Shown here piece by piece: positions 24,865-33,866 of a stretch of 64,000 nucleotides of DNA; the first letter of the stretch is position 1; each line of letters begins with the position of its first letter. The position numbers and the translations under genes are program-made. The notes below the pieces were generated by a model, which saw only the letters and a program-made list of their open reading frames with translations, was not told the origin of the DNA and searched no databases. This stretch comes from Solimonas sp040066175 (GTDB lineage Bacteria; Pseudomonadota; Gammaproteobacteria; Nevskiales; Nevskiaceae), in assembly GCF_040066175.1 (NCBI RefSeq), contig NZ_JBEAAM010000006.1, positions 1 through 64,000 of the forward strand. Reading direction: 5' to 3'.

Positions 24865-24898
24865 TTGTCAACCATCGTATGGGCGAACTGGTTGACAA
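24865..24898. promoter_or_regulatory. BirA-type biotin operator between bioB and comF
   Basis: TTGTCAACC (24865-24873), 16 bases, GGTTGACAA (24890-24898): perfect 9-bp arms in the form of the BirA operator (TTGTAAACC-N15/16-GGTTTACAA). It is 129 bp upstream of the bioB start. The ATG chosen for comF (24879) falls in its spacer, so repression by biotinyl-AMP-bound BirA could also affect comF. Confidence 0.85.
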
Positions 24899-25568
24899 GT
24901 CGCTGGGCCTGGTCCTTCCGTCTCGCTGCCGCGCCTGTGGCGCGGCGCTCGTCACCGGGCAGTTGTGCGCGGCCTGCACGGCCGACCTGCCGTGGAACGA
25001 CAGCGCCTGCGCGCGCTGTGCCCGCCCCATGAACGCACCCGGCGCATGCCCGCACTGCCTGCAGCGCCCGCCGCAGTTCGACGGGGCCTGGGCCGCGTTC
25101 CGGCTGGAGGCGCCGGTGCAGCATTTCGTCCACGCCCTCAAGTACCGCGCCGACTTCGCGCAGGCGCGGCTGCTCGGCGAGCTGATGGCCGCGCGGCTGA
25201 CCCGGCGCGCAGGGCCGCTGCCGCAGCTGCTGATTCCGGTGCCGCTGCACCGCCGCCGCCTGCGCAGCCGCGGCTACAACCAGGCGCTGGAGATCGCGCG
25301 CATCGTCGGACGGCGCTTAGGGATCCCGGTCGGTGCGTCCGCCGCCGAGCGCGTGCGCGCGACCGAGGACCAGATCGGCCAGAGCGCCGCGGCGCGGCGC
25401 CGCAACATGCGCGACGCCTTCGCGCTGCGCGCCGATCTCCGCGGCCAGCACGTCGCGCTGCTCGACGATGTCATGACCACCGGCGCGACCCTCGACGAAC
25501 TCGCCCGCGCCTGCCGCATCGCCGGCGCTGCGCGCATCGAAGCCTGGGCTGCGGCGCGCACACCATGA
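24879..25568 (+). CDS. comF: ComF-family phosphoribosyltransferase-like protein
   Basis: 229 residues. Four CxxC pairs near the start (C17/C20, C30/C33, C44/C47, C57/C60) form the ComF zinc region, followed by a type I phosphoribosyltransferase domain with VPLHRRRLRSRGYNQA and the PRPP loop LLDDVMTTGATLDE. ComF proteins are needed for DNA uptake in naturally competent species; the biochemical activity is uncertain. An earlier in-frame ATG (24789) would add 30 residues not seen in the family, so 24879 is preferred, although this start lies within the biotin operator. Confidence 0.85.
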   Translation: MGELVDKSLGLVLPSRCRACGAALVTGQLCAACTADLPWNDSACARCARPMNAPGACPHCLQRPPQFDGAWAAFRLEAPVQHFVHALKYRADFAQARLLGELMAARLTRRAGPLPQLLIPVPLHRRRLRSRGYNQALEIARIVGRRLGIPVGASAAERVRATEDQIGQSAAARRRNMRDAFALRADLRGQHVALLDDVMTTGATLDELARACRIAGAARIEAWAAARTP

Positions 25569-26800
25569 GCCCTGCGCCGCTGATCACCAACGACGCCGTC
25601 GTGCTCGGCCTGCTGAGCCTGCTGCTCGGCGCGGTGTTCTGGACCTCGTCGAGTCCGCATCCGTTCTGGCGCAGGTTCTACGGCGTCGTGCCGGCGCTGC
25701 TGCTGTGCTATTTCCTGCCGGCACTGTTCAACTCGCTGGGCGTGATCGACGGCGAGCACTCGCAGCTCTACCCGGTGGCGTCGCGCTACCTGCTGCCGGC
25801 GACGCTGGTGCTGCTGACGCTGTCGATCGATCTCAAGGCGATCCTGAGGCTCGGGCCCAAGGCGCTGATCCTGTTCCTGACCGGCACCGCCGGCGTCATT
25901 CTCGGCGGCCCGCTGGCGCTGCTGGTCTGGCACGCGATCGACCCGGCCATCGTCGAGGGCGAGGTCTGGCGCGGCATGACCGCGATCGCCGGCAGCTGGA
26001 TCGGCGGCGGCGCCAACCAGGCGGCGATGAAGGAGGTGTTCGCGATCGGCAACGACCTGTTCGGCATGATGGTCGCGGTCGATGTGATCGTCGCCAATAT
26101 CTGGATGGCGGTGCTGCTGTTCCTCGCCGGACGCGCCGAGACCATCGACGCGCGCCGCGGCGCCGATACCGCGGCGCTGATCGAACTGCGCCGGCGCATG
26201 CAGCGCTTCGAGGCCGAGCACGCGCGCATTCCCGCACTACCCGACCTGATGTTCATGCTGGCGATCGGCTTCGGCTGCACCGGACTCGCGCACGCGCTGG
26301 CGACACCGCTCGCCGCCTACTTCGACGCGCAGGGCGCGTGGGCGCAGCGCCTGAGCCTGTCGAGCAGCTTCTTCTGGATCGTCGTGCTGGCGACGACTTT
26401 CGGCCTGCTGCTGTCGTTCACCCGCGCGCGCCTGCTCGAAGGACCCGGTGCATCGAAGATCGGCAGCGCGATGCTGTACGTGCTCGTCGCCAGCATCGGC
26501 ATGCACATGGACCTGCGCGCGGTGTTCAGCAACCCCGGCCTGTTCGGCGTCGGCCTGACCTGGATCGCGTTCCATGCGGCGCTGCTGCTGATCGTCGCGC
26601 GCCTGCTGAAAGCACCGGTGTTCTACATGGCGATCGGCAGCCAGGCCAACATCGGCGGCGCGGCCAGCGCGCCGGTCGTCGCCAGCGCGTTTCATCCGTC
26701 GCTGGCGCCGGTCGGCGTGCTGCTCGCGGTGCTCGGCTACGCGCTCGGCACCTATGGCGCGTGGCTGTGCGGGCAGCTGCTGCGCGTGGCGGCGGGGTGA
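25565..26800 (+). CDS. DUF819 (YjcL-type) integral membrane protein
   Basis: 411 residues with ten or more hydrophobic helices. The segments LPATLVLLTLSIDLKAILRLGPKAL, GMTAIAGSWIGGGANQAAMKEVF and GSQANIGGAASAPVVASAFHPSLAPVGVL are typical of DUF819, a family resembling CPA-type antiporter or glutamate/sodium symporter folds but without an assigned substrate. Its ATG overlaps the comF stop (ATGA). Much longer frames upstream in the same phase are shadows over comF. Confidence 0.85.
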   Translation: MSPAPLITNDAVVLGLLSLLLGAVFWTSSSPHPFWRRFYGVVPALLLCYFLPALFNSLGVIDGEHSQLYPVASRYLLPATLVLLTLSIDLKAILRLGPKALILFLTGTAGVILGGPLALLVWHAIDPAIVEGEVWRGMTAIAGSWIGGGANQAAMKEVFAIGNDLFGMMVAVDVIVANIWMAVLLFLAGRAETIDARRGADTAALIELRRRMQRFEAEHARIPALPDLMFMLAIGFGCTGLAHALATPLAAYFDAQGAWAQRLSLSSSFFWIVVLATTFGLLLSFTRARLLEGPGASKIGSAMLYVLVASIGMHMDLRAVFSNPGLFGVGLTWIAFHAALLLIVARLLKAPVFYMAIGSQANIGGAASAPVVASAFHPSLAPVGVLLAVLGYALGTYGAWLCGQLLRVAAG

Positions 26801-26803
26801 GTG

Positions 26804-26823
26804 GTAGCCCGGGCACAGCCCGG
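26804..26823. repeat. GTAGCCCGG palindrome between convergent genes
   Basis: GTAGCCCGGGCACAGCCCGG: arms CCGGGC and GCCCGG around ACA. It is related to 11003-11046 and fills the whole 24-bp gap between the DUF819 gene and ubiA stops, where it may serve as a bidirectional stem-loop stop. Confidence 0.65.
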
Positions 26824-26824
26824 A

Positions 26825-27697
26825 CTAGAGAGCGTAGTCCAGCGCCAGGCCGGCGAAGATCGCCAGCCCGAACCAGTTGTTGTGCAGGAACGCGCGAAAG
26901 CAGGCCGCGGGCTCGCGGCCGCGCGTGATCCACTGCTGATAGACCGCGAGCCAGGCGGCGACGGCGATGCCGCCGTAGTACCACTCGCCGCGGCCGGTTT
27001 CGGTGCCGAGCCAGATCAGGGCAATCAGCGCGGTCGCCTGCAGCAGCGCGATCGCCAGCCGGTCGTGGCGACCGAACAGGATCGCCGAGGACTTCACGCC
27101 GATCCTCAGATCGTCCGCGCGATCGACCATCGCGTACCAGGTGTCGTAGGCGATGACCCAGCAGACGTTGGCGACCATCAGCGGCAACACCTCGGTCCAC
27201 GCGACCGCGTGCCGCACGGCGGCGTAGGCCATCGGGATGCCCCAGGAGAACGCCAGGCCCAGCACCGCCTGCGGCATGCTGATGAAGCGCTTCATGAACG
27301 GATATCCCGCAGCGAGGATCACCGCCGGCACCGCCAGCGCGATCGCCAGCGTGTTCTTCAGCGAGGTCAGCAGCCCGAACGCGATCAGCGACACCGCGAC
27401 AAACAGCCGCACCGCCTCGTCCGGCTTCACCCGCCCGGCGGCGAGCGGCCTGTCCTTCGTGCGCGCGACGTGCGGATCGAAGTCGCGATCGGCGAAATCG
27501 TTGATCGCGCAGCCGGCCGAGCGCATCAGCGCCGTGCCGGCGACAAACACCAGCAGCACGTGCAGGTCCGGCAGGCCGTGCGCCGCGAACCACAGCCCCC
27601 ACAGTGTCGGCCACAGCAGCAGATAGATGCCGATCGGCCGGTCGAGCCGCATCAACAACAGGTAATCGCGGAATTTTCCGGGGAGCGGAGTCGTCAT
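26825..27697 (-). CDS. ubiA: 4-hydroxybenzoate polyprenyltransferase UbiA
   Basis: 290 residues, multi-pass. UbiA prenylates 4-hydroxybenzoate, the first membrane step of ubiquinone synthesis, supplying the quinone pool of the respiratory chain. Both Asp-rich motifs are seen: NDFADRDFDPHVARTKDRPLAAG and YDTWYAMVDRADDLRIGVKSSAILFG. LRLDRPIGIYLLLWPTLWGL is the standard first helix. The ATG at 27697 is used; a TTG three codons earlier is possible. ubiC is not adjacent. Confidence 0.95.
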   Translation of the reverse strand: MTTPLPGKFRDYLLLMRLDRPIGIYLLLWPTLWGLWFAAHGLPDLHVLLVFVAGTALMRSAGCAINDFADRDFDPHVARTKDRPLAAGRVKPDEAVRLFVAVSLIAFGLLTSLKNTLAIALAVPAVILAAGYPFMKRFISMPQAVLGLAFSWGIPMAYAAVRHAVAWTEVLPLMVANVCWVIAYDTWYAMVDRADDLRIGVKSSAILFGRHDRLAIALLQATALIALIWLGTETGRGEWYYGGIAVAAWLAVYQQWITRGREPAACFRAFLHNNWFGLAIFAGLALDYAL

Positions 27698-27758
27698 GGC
27701 GCGCAAGCTTAGTGCCTCTCCGTGACGAGTTCAGCCGCCAGTGTCGCGTGCACTGCGC

Positions 27759-29825
27759 TCACACCTGGGCGTAACGCTCGGGATCGCCGACCCAGCGTCG
27801 GATCAGCAGCTGCGCCAACGCGGGCTCGCGCGCGAGCCAGTCGTCGGCCAGTTTCTGCAATCCGGGAATCAGCGCGGCATCCCGCACCGGGTCGGCGAGC
27901 TTCATGCCGATGTCACCGGTCTGGCGACGACCGAGCAATTCACCGGGACCGCGCAGTTCGAGATCGCGCTGCGCGATCGCGAAGCCGTCCGTCGTCGAGC
28001 GCAGCGTCTCCAGCCGCGCGCGGGCGAGGTCGCCCAGCGGCGGCTGGTAGAGCAGCACGCACTGGCTCTCGCGGCTGCCCCTGCCGACGCGGCCGCGCAG
28101 CTGGTGCAGCTGCGACAGGCCCAGGCGCTCGGCGTTCTCGATGATCATGATGCTGGCGTTGGGCACATCGACGCCGACCTCAATCACCGTCGTCGCCACC
28201 AGCACCTGGGTCAGGCCGTCCTTGAACGCGCGCATCTGCGCATCTTTCTCGTCGGCCTTCAGACGCCCGTGCACGAGGCCGATGCGCAGCTCCGGCAGCT
28301 CGGCCCGCAGGCGCGCGGCGGTCGCCTCGGCGGCCTCGGCGTCGAGTTCCTCCGACTCCTCGATCAGCGTGCACACCCAGTACACCTGGCGGCCGCCGCC
28401 GCAGGCCGCCTTGATCCGCGCGAGCACCTCGTCGCGGCGGGCGTTGGACAGTGCGACCGTCACCACCGGCGTGCGGCCCGGCGGCAGTTCATCGATCACC
28501 GAGACGTCCAGATCGGCGTAGAGCGTCTGCGCCAGCGTGCGCGGAATCGGCGTCGCCGACATGATCAGCTGGTGCGGCGCGAGCCGGCCGGCCTTGTCGC
28601 GCAAGGCCAGGCGCTGCTGCACGCCGAAGCGGTGCTGTTCATCGACGACGGCCAGCGCGAGCCGCGCATAGACGACCGGGTCCTGCAGCAGCGCGTGCGT
28701 GCCGATGGCGATCGCCGGCTGCGGCGCGGCCAGTGCCGCGAGCACGCGCTCGCGCTCGGCTTTCTTCACCCGGTTGGCGAGGAACAGCGGCGTGATGTCC
28801 AGCGGCGCGCACCACGCCGTGATCGTGCGGAAATGCTGCTCGGCGAGCAGTTCGGTCGGCGCGACCATCGCCGCCTGGTGGCCGGCGCGATACGCCGCGA
28901 GCAGCGCCGCGGCGGCGATCACCGTCTTGCCGCTGCCGACGTCGCCCTGCACCAGCCGCAGCATCGGCCGCGCGCCGGCGAGATCCCGCGCCACCTCGGC
29001 GAGCACGCGCCGCTGCGCGCCGGTCGGCGCGAACGGCAGCGCTTCGATGAGCTCGTCCATCGCCTGCGCGGCGCCAGGCAGCGCCGCTGCGGGTTTGGAC
29101 TTGAGCCGGCCGCGCAGGATGCGCATGCCGAGCTGGTGTGCGAGCAGTTCCTCGCGGATCAGGCGCTGCTGCGCGCCGTGCCGGTGTTCCAGCAGCGCCG
29201 CGGCGTCGGCATCGGTCCGCGGATGGTGGATCAGGTGCAATGCGGCGAGCGTATCCGGCGCGGCAAGGCCCGGCAGTCCGGTGTGCAGTTCGGCATCGGA
29301 TGCCGCGATCTGCAGCACCTGGTCGATCAGGCCGCGCAGGCGCTGCTGCGTGATGCCCGCAGTCAGCGGATAGACCGGGGCGAGGTGTGCGTCCGGCTGC
29401 AAGTCCTCGGCCGCATCGGCGACGCGGTACTGGGGATGCACCATTTCCGGACCTGCGGTGCCGGCGCGCACCGTGCCATAGGCCTGCACCCAGCGGCCGA
29501 CCGCGAGCCCCTGCTTCTGCGCCTCGTTGAAATGGAAGAAGCGCAGCAGCAGCCCGCCGGTGCCATCGTCGATGACCACGCGCAGCGTGCGGCGGCCGCC
29601 GAAGCGCACGTCGGCCGCGGCGATGCGTCCGCGCACCAGCGCGTCCTGGTCCGGCCGCAGCCGCGCCAGCGGCACGTGCGCGCGGCGATCCTCGTAGCGC
29701 TGCGGCAGATGGAACAGCAGATCGCGCGCGACGCGCAGGTCCAGCGCGCGCAGGCGCTGCGCGACCGCGGGACCGGCGCCCTTGAGATAAGTGATCTCGG
29801 TATCGAGCGTCAGCGGCGGCCGCAC
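27759..29825 (-). CDS. recG: ATP-dependent DNA helicase RecG
   Basis: 688 residues (E. coli 693). It remodels stalled replication forks and branch migrates junctions. The N-terminal wedge/OB domain (ITYLKGAGPAVAQRL..., DDGTGGLLLRFFHFN) precedes the SF2 core: Walker A GDVGSGKT, DEQH box VVDEQHRFGVQQR, motif III SATPIPRTL, and the RVGRGSRESQCVLLY motif VI. The GTG at 29825 gives the family length and lies 22 bp after the ridA stop; an ATG at 29921 would run into ridA. ubiA follows 61 bp after recG on the same strand. Confidence 0.94.
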   Translation of the reverse strand: MRPPLTLDTEITYLKGAGPAVAQRLRALDLRVARDLLFHLPQRYEDRRAHVPLARLRPDQDALVRGRIAAADVRFGGRRTLRVVIDDGTGGLLLRFFHFNEAQKQGLAVGRWVQAYGTVRAGTAGPEMVHPQYRVADAAEDLQPDAHLAPVYPLTAGITQQRLRGLIDQVLQIAASDAELHTGLPGLAAPDTLAALHLIHHPRTDADAAALLEHRHGAQQRLIREELLAHQLGMRILRGRLKSKPAAALPGAAQAMDELIEALPFAPTGAQRRVLAEVARDLAGARPMLRLVQGDVGSGKTVIAAAALLAAYRAGHQAAMVAPTELLAEQHFRTITAWCAPLDITPLFLANRVKKAERERVLAALAAPQPAIAIGTHALLQDPVVYARLALAVVDEQHRFGVQQRLALRDKAGRLAPHQLIMSATPIPRTLAQTLYADLDVSVIDELPPGRTPVVTVALSNARRDEVLARIKAACGGGRQVYWVCTLIEESEELDAEAAEATAARLRAELPELRIGLVHGRLKADEKDAQMRAFKDGLTQVLVATTVIEVGVDVPNASIMIIENAERLGLSQLHQLRGRVGRGSRESQCVLLYQPPLGDLARARLETLRSTTDGFAIAQRDLELRGPGELLGRRQTGDIGMKLADPVRDAALIPGLQKLADDWLAREPALAQLLIRRWVGDPERYAQV

Positions 29826-29847
29826 GCCGCCGCGCGCGGCGCGCCGC

Positions 29848-30231
29848 TCAGCCAAGCACCAGGATTCCGTCGGCCTCGATGCGCGCGCCGCGCGGCAGGC
29901 TGGCGACGCCGATCGCGGCACGCGCCGGATACGGCGCCTGGAAGTACTGCGCCATGATCTCGTTGACCCTGGCGAAGTGGCCGAGGTCGGTCAGGAAGAC
30001 ATTGAGCTTGGCGATGCCGGCCAGCGACCCGCCGGCCGCCTCGCAGACCGCGCGCAGGTTGCGGAACACCTGGTGGATCTCGTCCTCGATCGTCGCGTTG
30101 ACCAGCGTCATCGTCTGCGGATCGAGCGGGATCTGGCCGGACAGGTACACGGTATTGCCGCAGGCCACCGCCTGCGAATAGGTGCCGATCGCCGCGGGCG
30201 CCCGGTCGGTGGAGATGATCTTGCGGGTCAT
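29848..30231 (-). CDS. ridA: RidA (YjgF/YER057c) enamine/imine deaminase
   Basis: 127 residues, standard length. RidA hydrolyses reactive 2-aminoacrylate and similar imines released by PLP enzymes. Motifs are APAAIGTYSQAV, VYLSGQIPLDPQT, the catalytic arginine in PYPARAAIGVASLPRGARIE, and the final IEADG. It lies between spoT and recG on the minus strand, an arrangement common in gammaproteobacteria. The 102-bp gap from spoT contains a heptamer array. Confidence 0.95.
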   Translation of the reverse strand: MTRKIISTDRAPAAIGTYSQAVACGNTVYLSGQIPLDPQTMTLVNATIEDEIHQVFRNLRAVCEAAGGSLAGIAKLNVFLTDLGHFARVNEIMAQYFQAPYPARAAIGVASLPRGARIEADGILVLG

Positions 30232-30249
30232 GGGTCTGTCGGTCAGCCG

Positions 30250-30277
30250 TTGCGGATTGCAGGCCGCAGGTTGCGGA
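30250..30277 (+). repeat. Heptamer array between spoT and ridA (site E)
   Basis: TTGCGGA, TTGCAGG, CCGCAGG, TTGCGGA: four 7-bp units. The sequence family differs from sites A-D (TTGCRGR rather than GGGAATC), but the unit length and copy number are the same. A partly complementary CCTGCAACCGG lies at 30290-30300, so a stem-loop in the spoT-ridA transcript is possible. Confidence 0.6.
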
Positions 30278-30333
30278 AAAGCACGCCGTCCTGCAACCGG
30301 CGAGCCGCGGCCTGCACGCGCTTCTTCGGTGTG

Positions 30334-32493
30334 CTACGCCCGCCAGACGCGCTCGATGCCGTCGATGCGGCGCAGGCGGCGCAGCACGCGCGCCAGGTGC
30401 ACGCGGTCGCGCACGGTGATCAGGAAGCGCATCTCGACCGCCTCGCCGCCTGCGCGGTCCGGCATCTGCACGTTCTCGATCGACGACTCGGCGTTGGCGA
30501 TCTCGGCGGTGATGCGTGCCAGCAGGCCACGCTTGTTGTAGCCGTTGATGCGCAGCTCGGCGAGGAAATCGCCCTGCACCTTGTCCGACCAGGTCAGCGG
30601 GATCCAGTCCTGCGCGCGGCCCTTGGCATGCTTGCACTCGATGCGGTGCACGACGATGCCACGGCCGACGCTGACATGACCGCGGATGTCGTCGCCGGGC
30701 AGCGGGTAGCAGCAGCGCGCATAGTCGAGGATCAGCCCCTCGGTACCCTCGATCGCCAGCGCGGCGGCCTGTCCCTCCTTCGGGTCGCTTGCTCCCTTGG
30801 GCAGGAAGTGACGCGCCACCAGCGCGGCCAGGCGCTGGCCCGAGCCGATCGCCGCAAAGAGCTCCTCGACGTCGGCGAGCTTGTAGGCCTGCAGGACCGG
30901 AACGAGCTGCGCTTCATCCTTGAGCACCGTCGCTGGCACCGACAGCTCGCGCAGCGCGATCTCGAGCAGACGCCGGCCCAGACGCACCGCCTCGTCCTCG
31001 TGCTGCGTGCGCAGGTAGTTGCGGATCGCCGAACGCGCCTTCGCGGTCTTGACGAAGTTCAGCCACGCGGCGTTGGGACGCGCGCGCCGCGCGGTGATGA
31101 TCTCGACGGTCTGGCCGTTGCCGAGCACCGTGCTCAGCGGCACGAGCTGGCCGTCGAGGCGCGCCGACACGCAGCGGTCGCCGAGTTCCGAGTGCACCGC
31201 GTAGGCCAGATCGACCGGTGTCGAACCCTTGGGCAGGCGCCGGATCTCGCCCTTGGGCGTGAACACATAGACCTCGTCGGGATACAGATCGACCTTGACG
31301 TTCTCGATGAAGTCCATCGGGCTGGCCGCGCCGAAGTCGTCGAACAGACCGGCGACCCACTCGCGCGCCCGCGCCTGCGGCGCGCTGCTGCCGTCGCGGG
31401 CACCCTGCTTGTACTGCCAGTGCGCGGCGATGCCGCTCTCGGCGACGTGATGCATGTCGCGCGTGCGGATCTGCACCTCGATCTTGTGTCCGCTCGGGCC
31501 GATGCACGCGGTGTGCAGCGACTGGTAGCCGTTGGTCTTCGGGTTGGCGATGTAGTCGTCGAACTCGCCGGGCACCGGCTTGTACACGTGATGCACGACG
31601 CCGAGCGCCCGGTAGCAGTCATCGACCTTGGACACGATCACGCGGAAGCCGAGCAGGTCCATGACCTTGAGCAGCTTGAGCTTCTTGCGCAGCATCTTCT
31701 GGTAGATGCCGTACACGTTCTTCTGCCGGCCGACCACGCTGGCGCCGATGCCTTCCTCGCGCAGGGTCGTCGACAGCTTCTGCTCGACCTCGCGGATCAC
31801 CTTCTTGGTGTCGCCGAGCTGCGCGTTGACGGTCTGCTGCAGCACCGCGTAGCGCTTCGGATACAGCGCCGCGAAGGCCAGGTCCTCCAGCTCGGTGCGG
31901 ATGAAATAGATGCCCAGGCGCTGCGCGATCGGCGCGTAGATCTCCAGGGTCTCGCGGGCGATGCGGCGCCGCTTCTCCACCGACACCGCGCCGAGCGTGC
32001 GCATGTTGTGCAGGCGGTCGGCGAGCTTGATCAGGATCACGCGCAGGTCCTGGGTCATCGCCAGCAGCAGCTTGCGGAAACTCTGCGCCTGCATCTCGGC
32101 CCGGGTATGCCCCTCGATGCGCGTGACCTTGCTGACGCCATCCACCAGGTCCGCCACCTCCTGCCCGAACTCCAGCGCGAGTGACTCCTTGGACACGCCG
32201 GTGTCCTCGATGACATCGTGCAGGATCGCCGCGATCAGCGTCGTGTGGTCGAGGCGCATCTCGGCGAGCGTGCGCGCGACGGCCAGCGGGTGATAGACGT
32301 AAGGCTCGCCCGAGCTGCGGCGCTGCCCCTCGTGCAGGCTGGTGGCGAACTCGGCGGCGCGACGTACCTCGGCGACCTGGCGGTCGGGCAGATAGCTTTC
32401 CAGCGCACGGCTCAGCGCGTCGATGCCGAACTCGCGCTCGACGCGCTGCGTGCGGATCGCGTAGCTCAGGCGCTGGATGACCGACAGTTCCAT
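30334..32493 (-). CDS. spoT: Bifunctional (p)ppGpp synthetase/hydrolase SpoT
   Basis: 719 residues. The HD hydrolase domain is intact (H92-D93 in AAILHDVIEDTG, plus LADRLHNMRTL), followed by a synthetase domain with GFRVIVSKVDDCYRALGVVH and NGYQSLHT, a TGS domain (VYVFTPKGEIRRLPKGSTPVDLAYAVH), a helical/zinc-finger region with RCCYPLPGD, and a C-terminal ACT domain. The working HD site marks SpoT rather than RelA. The ATG at 32493 is used; the family begins close to it. rpoZ, the usual upstream partner, is not next to it here. Confidence 0.94.
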   Translation of the reverse strand: MELSVIQRLSYAIRTQRVEREFGIDALSRALESYLPDRQVAEVRRAAEFATSLHEGQRRSSGEPYVYHPLAVARTLAEMRLDHTTLIAAILHDVIEDTGVSKESLALEFGQEVADLVDGVSKVTRIEGHTRAEMQAQSFRKLLLAMTQDLRVILIKLADRLHNMRTLGAVSVEKRRRIARETLEIYAPIAQRLGIYFIRTELEDLAFAALYPKRYAVLQQTVNAQLGDTKKVIREVEQKLSTTLREEGIGASVVGRQKNVYGIYQKMLRKKLKLLKVMDLLGFRVIVSKVDDCYRALGVVHHVYKPVPGEFDDYIANPKTNGYQSLHTACIGPSGHKIEVQIRTRDMHHVAESGIAAHWQYKQGARDGSSAPQARAREWVAGLFDDFGAASPMDFIENVKVDLYPDEVYVFTPKGEIRRLPKGSTPVDLAYAVHSELGDRCVSARLDGQLVPLSTVLGNGQTVEIITARRARPNAAWLNFVKTAKARSAIRNYLRTQHEDEAVRLGRRLLEIALRELSVPATVLKDEAQLVPVLQAYKLADVEELFAAIGSGQRLAALVARHFLPKGASDPKEGQAAALAIEGTEGLILDYARCCYPLPGDDIRGHVSVGRGIVVHRIECKHAKGRAQDWIPLTWSDKVQGDFLAELRINGYNKRGLLARITAEIANAESSIENVQMPDRAGGEAVEMRFLITVRDRVHLARVLRRLRRIDGIERVWRA

Positions 32494-32540
32494 GCTGCCA
32501 GTATAGGAGCGGTGCCGGATGGCGGCACCGGACGAACCGA

Positions 32541-33836
32541 TCAAAGGCCGTTGCGATAGCCGTAGAAGCGCGCGCTGTCGTGGTCAAGCGGCAGCGCGAT
32601 GCCGGCCTCGATCTCGACACCCACCAGCCGCGGCACCCGCACGCGCAGGCCCAGGCCCAGGCTCCAGCGCACGTTGAGGTCGGCCTGATCGGCCTCGTCG
32701 TACACGTTGCCGGCCTCGATGGTCGCCACGAAGCGCAGCCAGTCCCAGCCGATCGGCCGCAGGTAGCTGGCGCTGAGCAGGTAGTAGGCACTGCCCTCGA
32801 AGGCGCCGCGCGCATAGCCGCGCAGGCCCTGCGTTCCACCGAGCGAGTACGGCGGCGTGTCGGAGCGGCCGCCGTTGGCGGTCCCCATCTCGGCAGCGAA
32901 CTCGAGCGTCTGATGCGGCGTGTCGCCGAGCGGGCGGGCGTACTGGATGTGTCCGGTCAGGCGCGAATAGCCGTAATCCGAGAACAGGTTTCCGGCGGCG
33001 TACTCGTAGCGCGCGCCGAAGTCGGTACCGATCTGGCTATAGACGCGGTCGCGCTGGTCGCGGTATCCGATCTGCGTCACCAGGGCGTAGGTGTCGCCCC
33101 AGGGCTCGGGCGCCGCAGGGCCGTCCGTGTTCTGGCTGCGCCACAGCAATCCGGCGCCGGCCGTCCAGCCCTGGCTGGGCGCGCCGCGCGCGCCGAACTT
33201 GCGGCTGACCATGACCTGAAACTCGTCGATGATCTCGTCGTAGGTGGACCCGCTGTCGTCATCGACCGGCGTCGTCGCATGCGAGCCGCTCAGGCCGAGC
33301 GTGTACGGCGTGCCGAACACGAAGGGCGCGCGGTAGCTCGCCAAATAGCCGAGCTGGCGGCCGCGGCCTTCGTCGCGGCGGTCGGCGCTGCTGACCAGCA
33401 TGCGCAGACTGTGATTGAGTCCGGCGATGTTGTTCCAGCGCAGCTCCGCGCCGGCGGCGTTCTGGCCGTCGCTGTTCGCGGACAGGCGCGGATACGGCAG
33501 CACGTACCACTTCTCCTTCACGGTGAACACCAGGCGGACACCGTCGGCCAGCGGCTCCTGCGCTGCATCGACGGCGCGGAACAGCCCCAGGTCGAGGATC
33601 GACTGACGGCTGTGCTCGATCACCTCCGGGTCGGCCGGATCACCGACATGAATGGCGATCTCGCGCAACATCGTCTGCGGCTGCGTGGTGTCGTTGCCGC
33701 GGAACGCGATCTCGCGCACCACCGGCCATGCCTCGGCTTCGGCCTGCGCGCGGAGCGGCGCGCAGGAGAAGATCAGCACCGCGAGCAGCAGAGCCGCCGC
33801 CCGACTTACGCACCCGTGCATCGGCGTGTGCGACAT
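32541..33836 (-). CDS. Omp85/BamA-superfamily protein with a single POTRA domain
   Basis: 431 residues: signal peptide, one POTRA-like domain (about residues 38-112: VVREIAFRGNDTTQPQTMLREI ... VRLVFTVKEK), then a bacterial surface antigen (D15) barrel. The GGTQGLRGYARGAFEGSAYYLLSASYLRP segment corresponds to the VRGF/Y motif strand of Omp85 barrels. It is much shorter than BamA (five POTRAs) or TamA (three), so it is a minor paralogue, possibly a patatin-like or lipid-handling type. It precedes spoT by 47 bp. No partner is obvious. Confidence 0.8.
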   Translation of the reverse strand: MSHTPMHGCVSRAAALLLAVLIFSCAPLRAQAEAEAWPVVREIAFRGNDTTQPQTMLREIAIHVGDPADPEVIEHSRQSILDLGLFRAVDAAQEPLADGVRLVFTVKEKWYVLPYPRLSANSDGQNAAGAELRWNNIAGLNHSLRMLVSSADRRDEGRGRQLGYLASYRAPFVFGTPYTLGLSGSHATTPVDDDSGSTYDEIIDEFQVMVSRKFGARGAPSQGWTAGAGLLWRSQNTDGPAAPEPWGDTYALVTQIGYRDQRDRVYSQIGTDFGARYEYAAGNLFSDYGYSRLTGHIQYARPLGDTPHQTLEFAAEMGTANGGRSDTPPYSLGGTQGLRGYARGAFEGSAYYLLSASYLRPIGWDWLRFVATIEAGNVYDEADQADLNVRWSLGLGLRVRVPRLVGVEIEAGIALPLDHDSARFYGYRNGL

Positions 33837-33866
33837 ATCCGTCAGCCGTGGACGCCGGCCCGCCGC

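Noticed and set aside
24789..24878. Extended ComF start at 24789
   Set aside because: The added 30 residues do not match the family and would force translation across the whole biotin operator from a promoter inside or upstream of bioB coding DNA.
32507..32530. Stem CGGTGCC/GGCACCG and TATACT upstream of spoT as a defined promoter-attenuator
   Set aside because: No -35 at suitable spacing and the -10-like hexamer is only about seven bases from the start codon; too weak to annotate.
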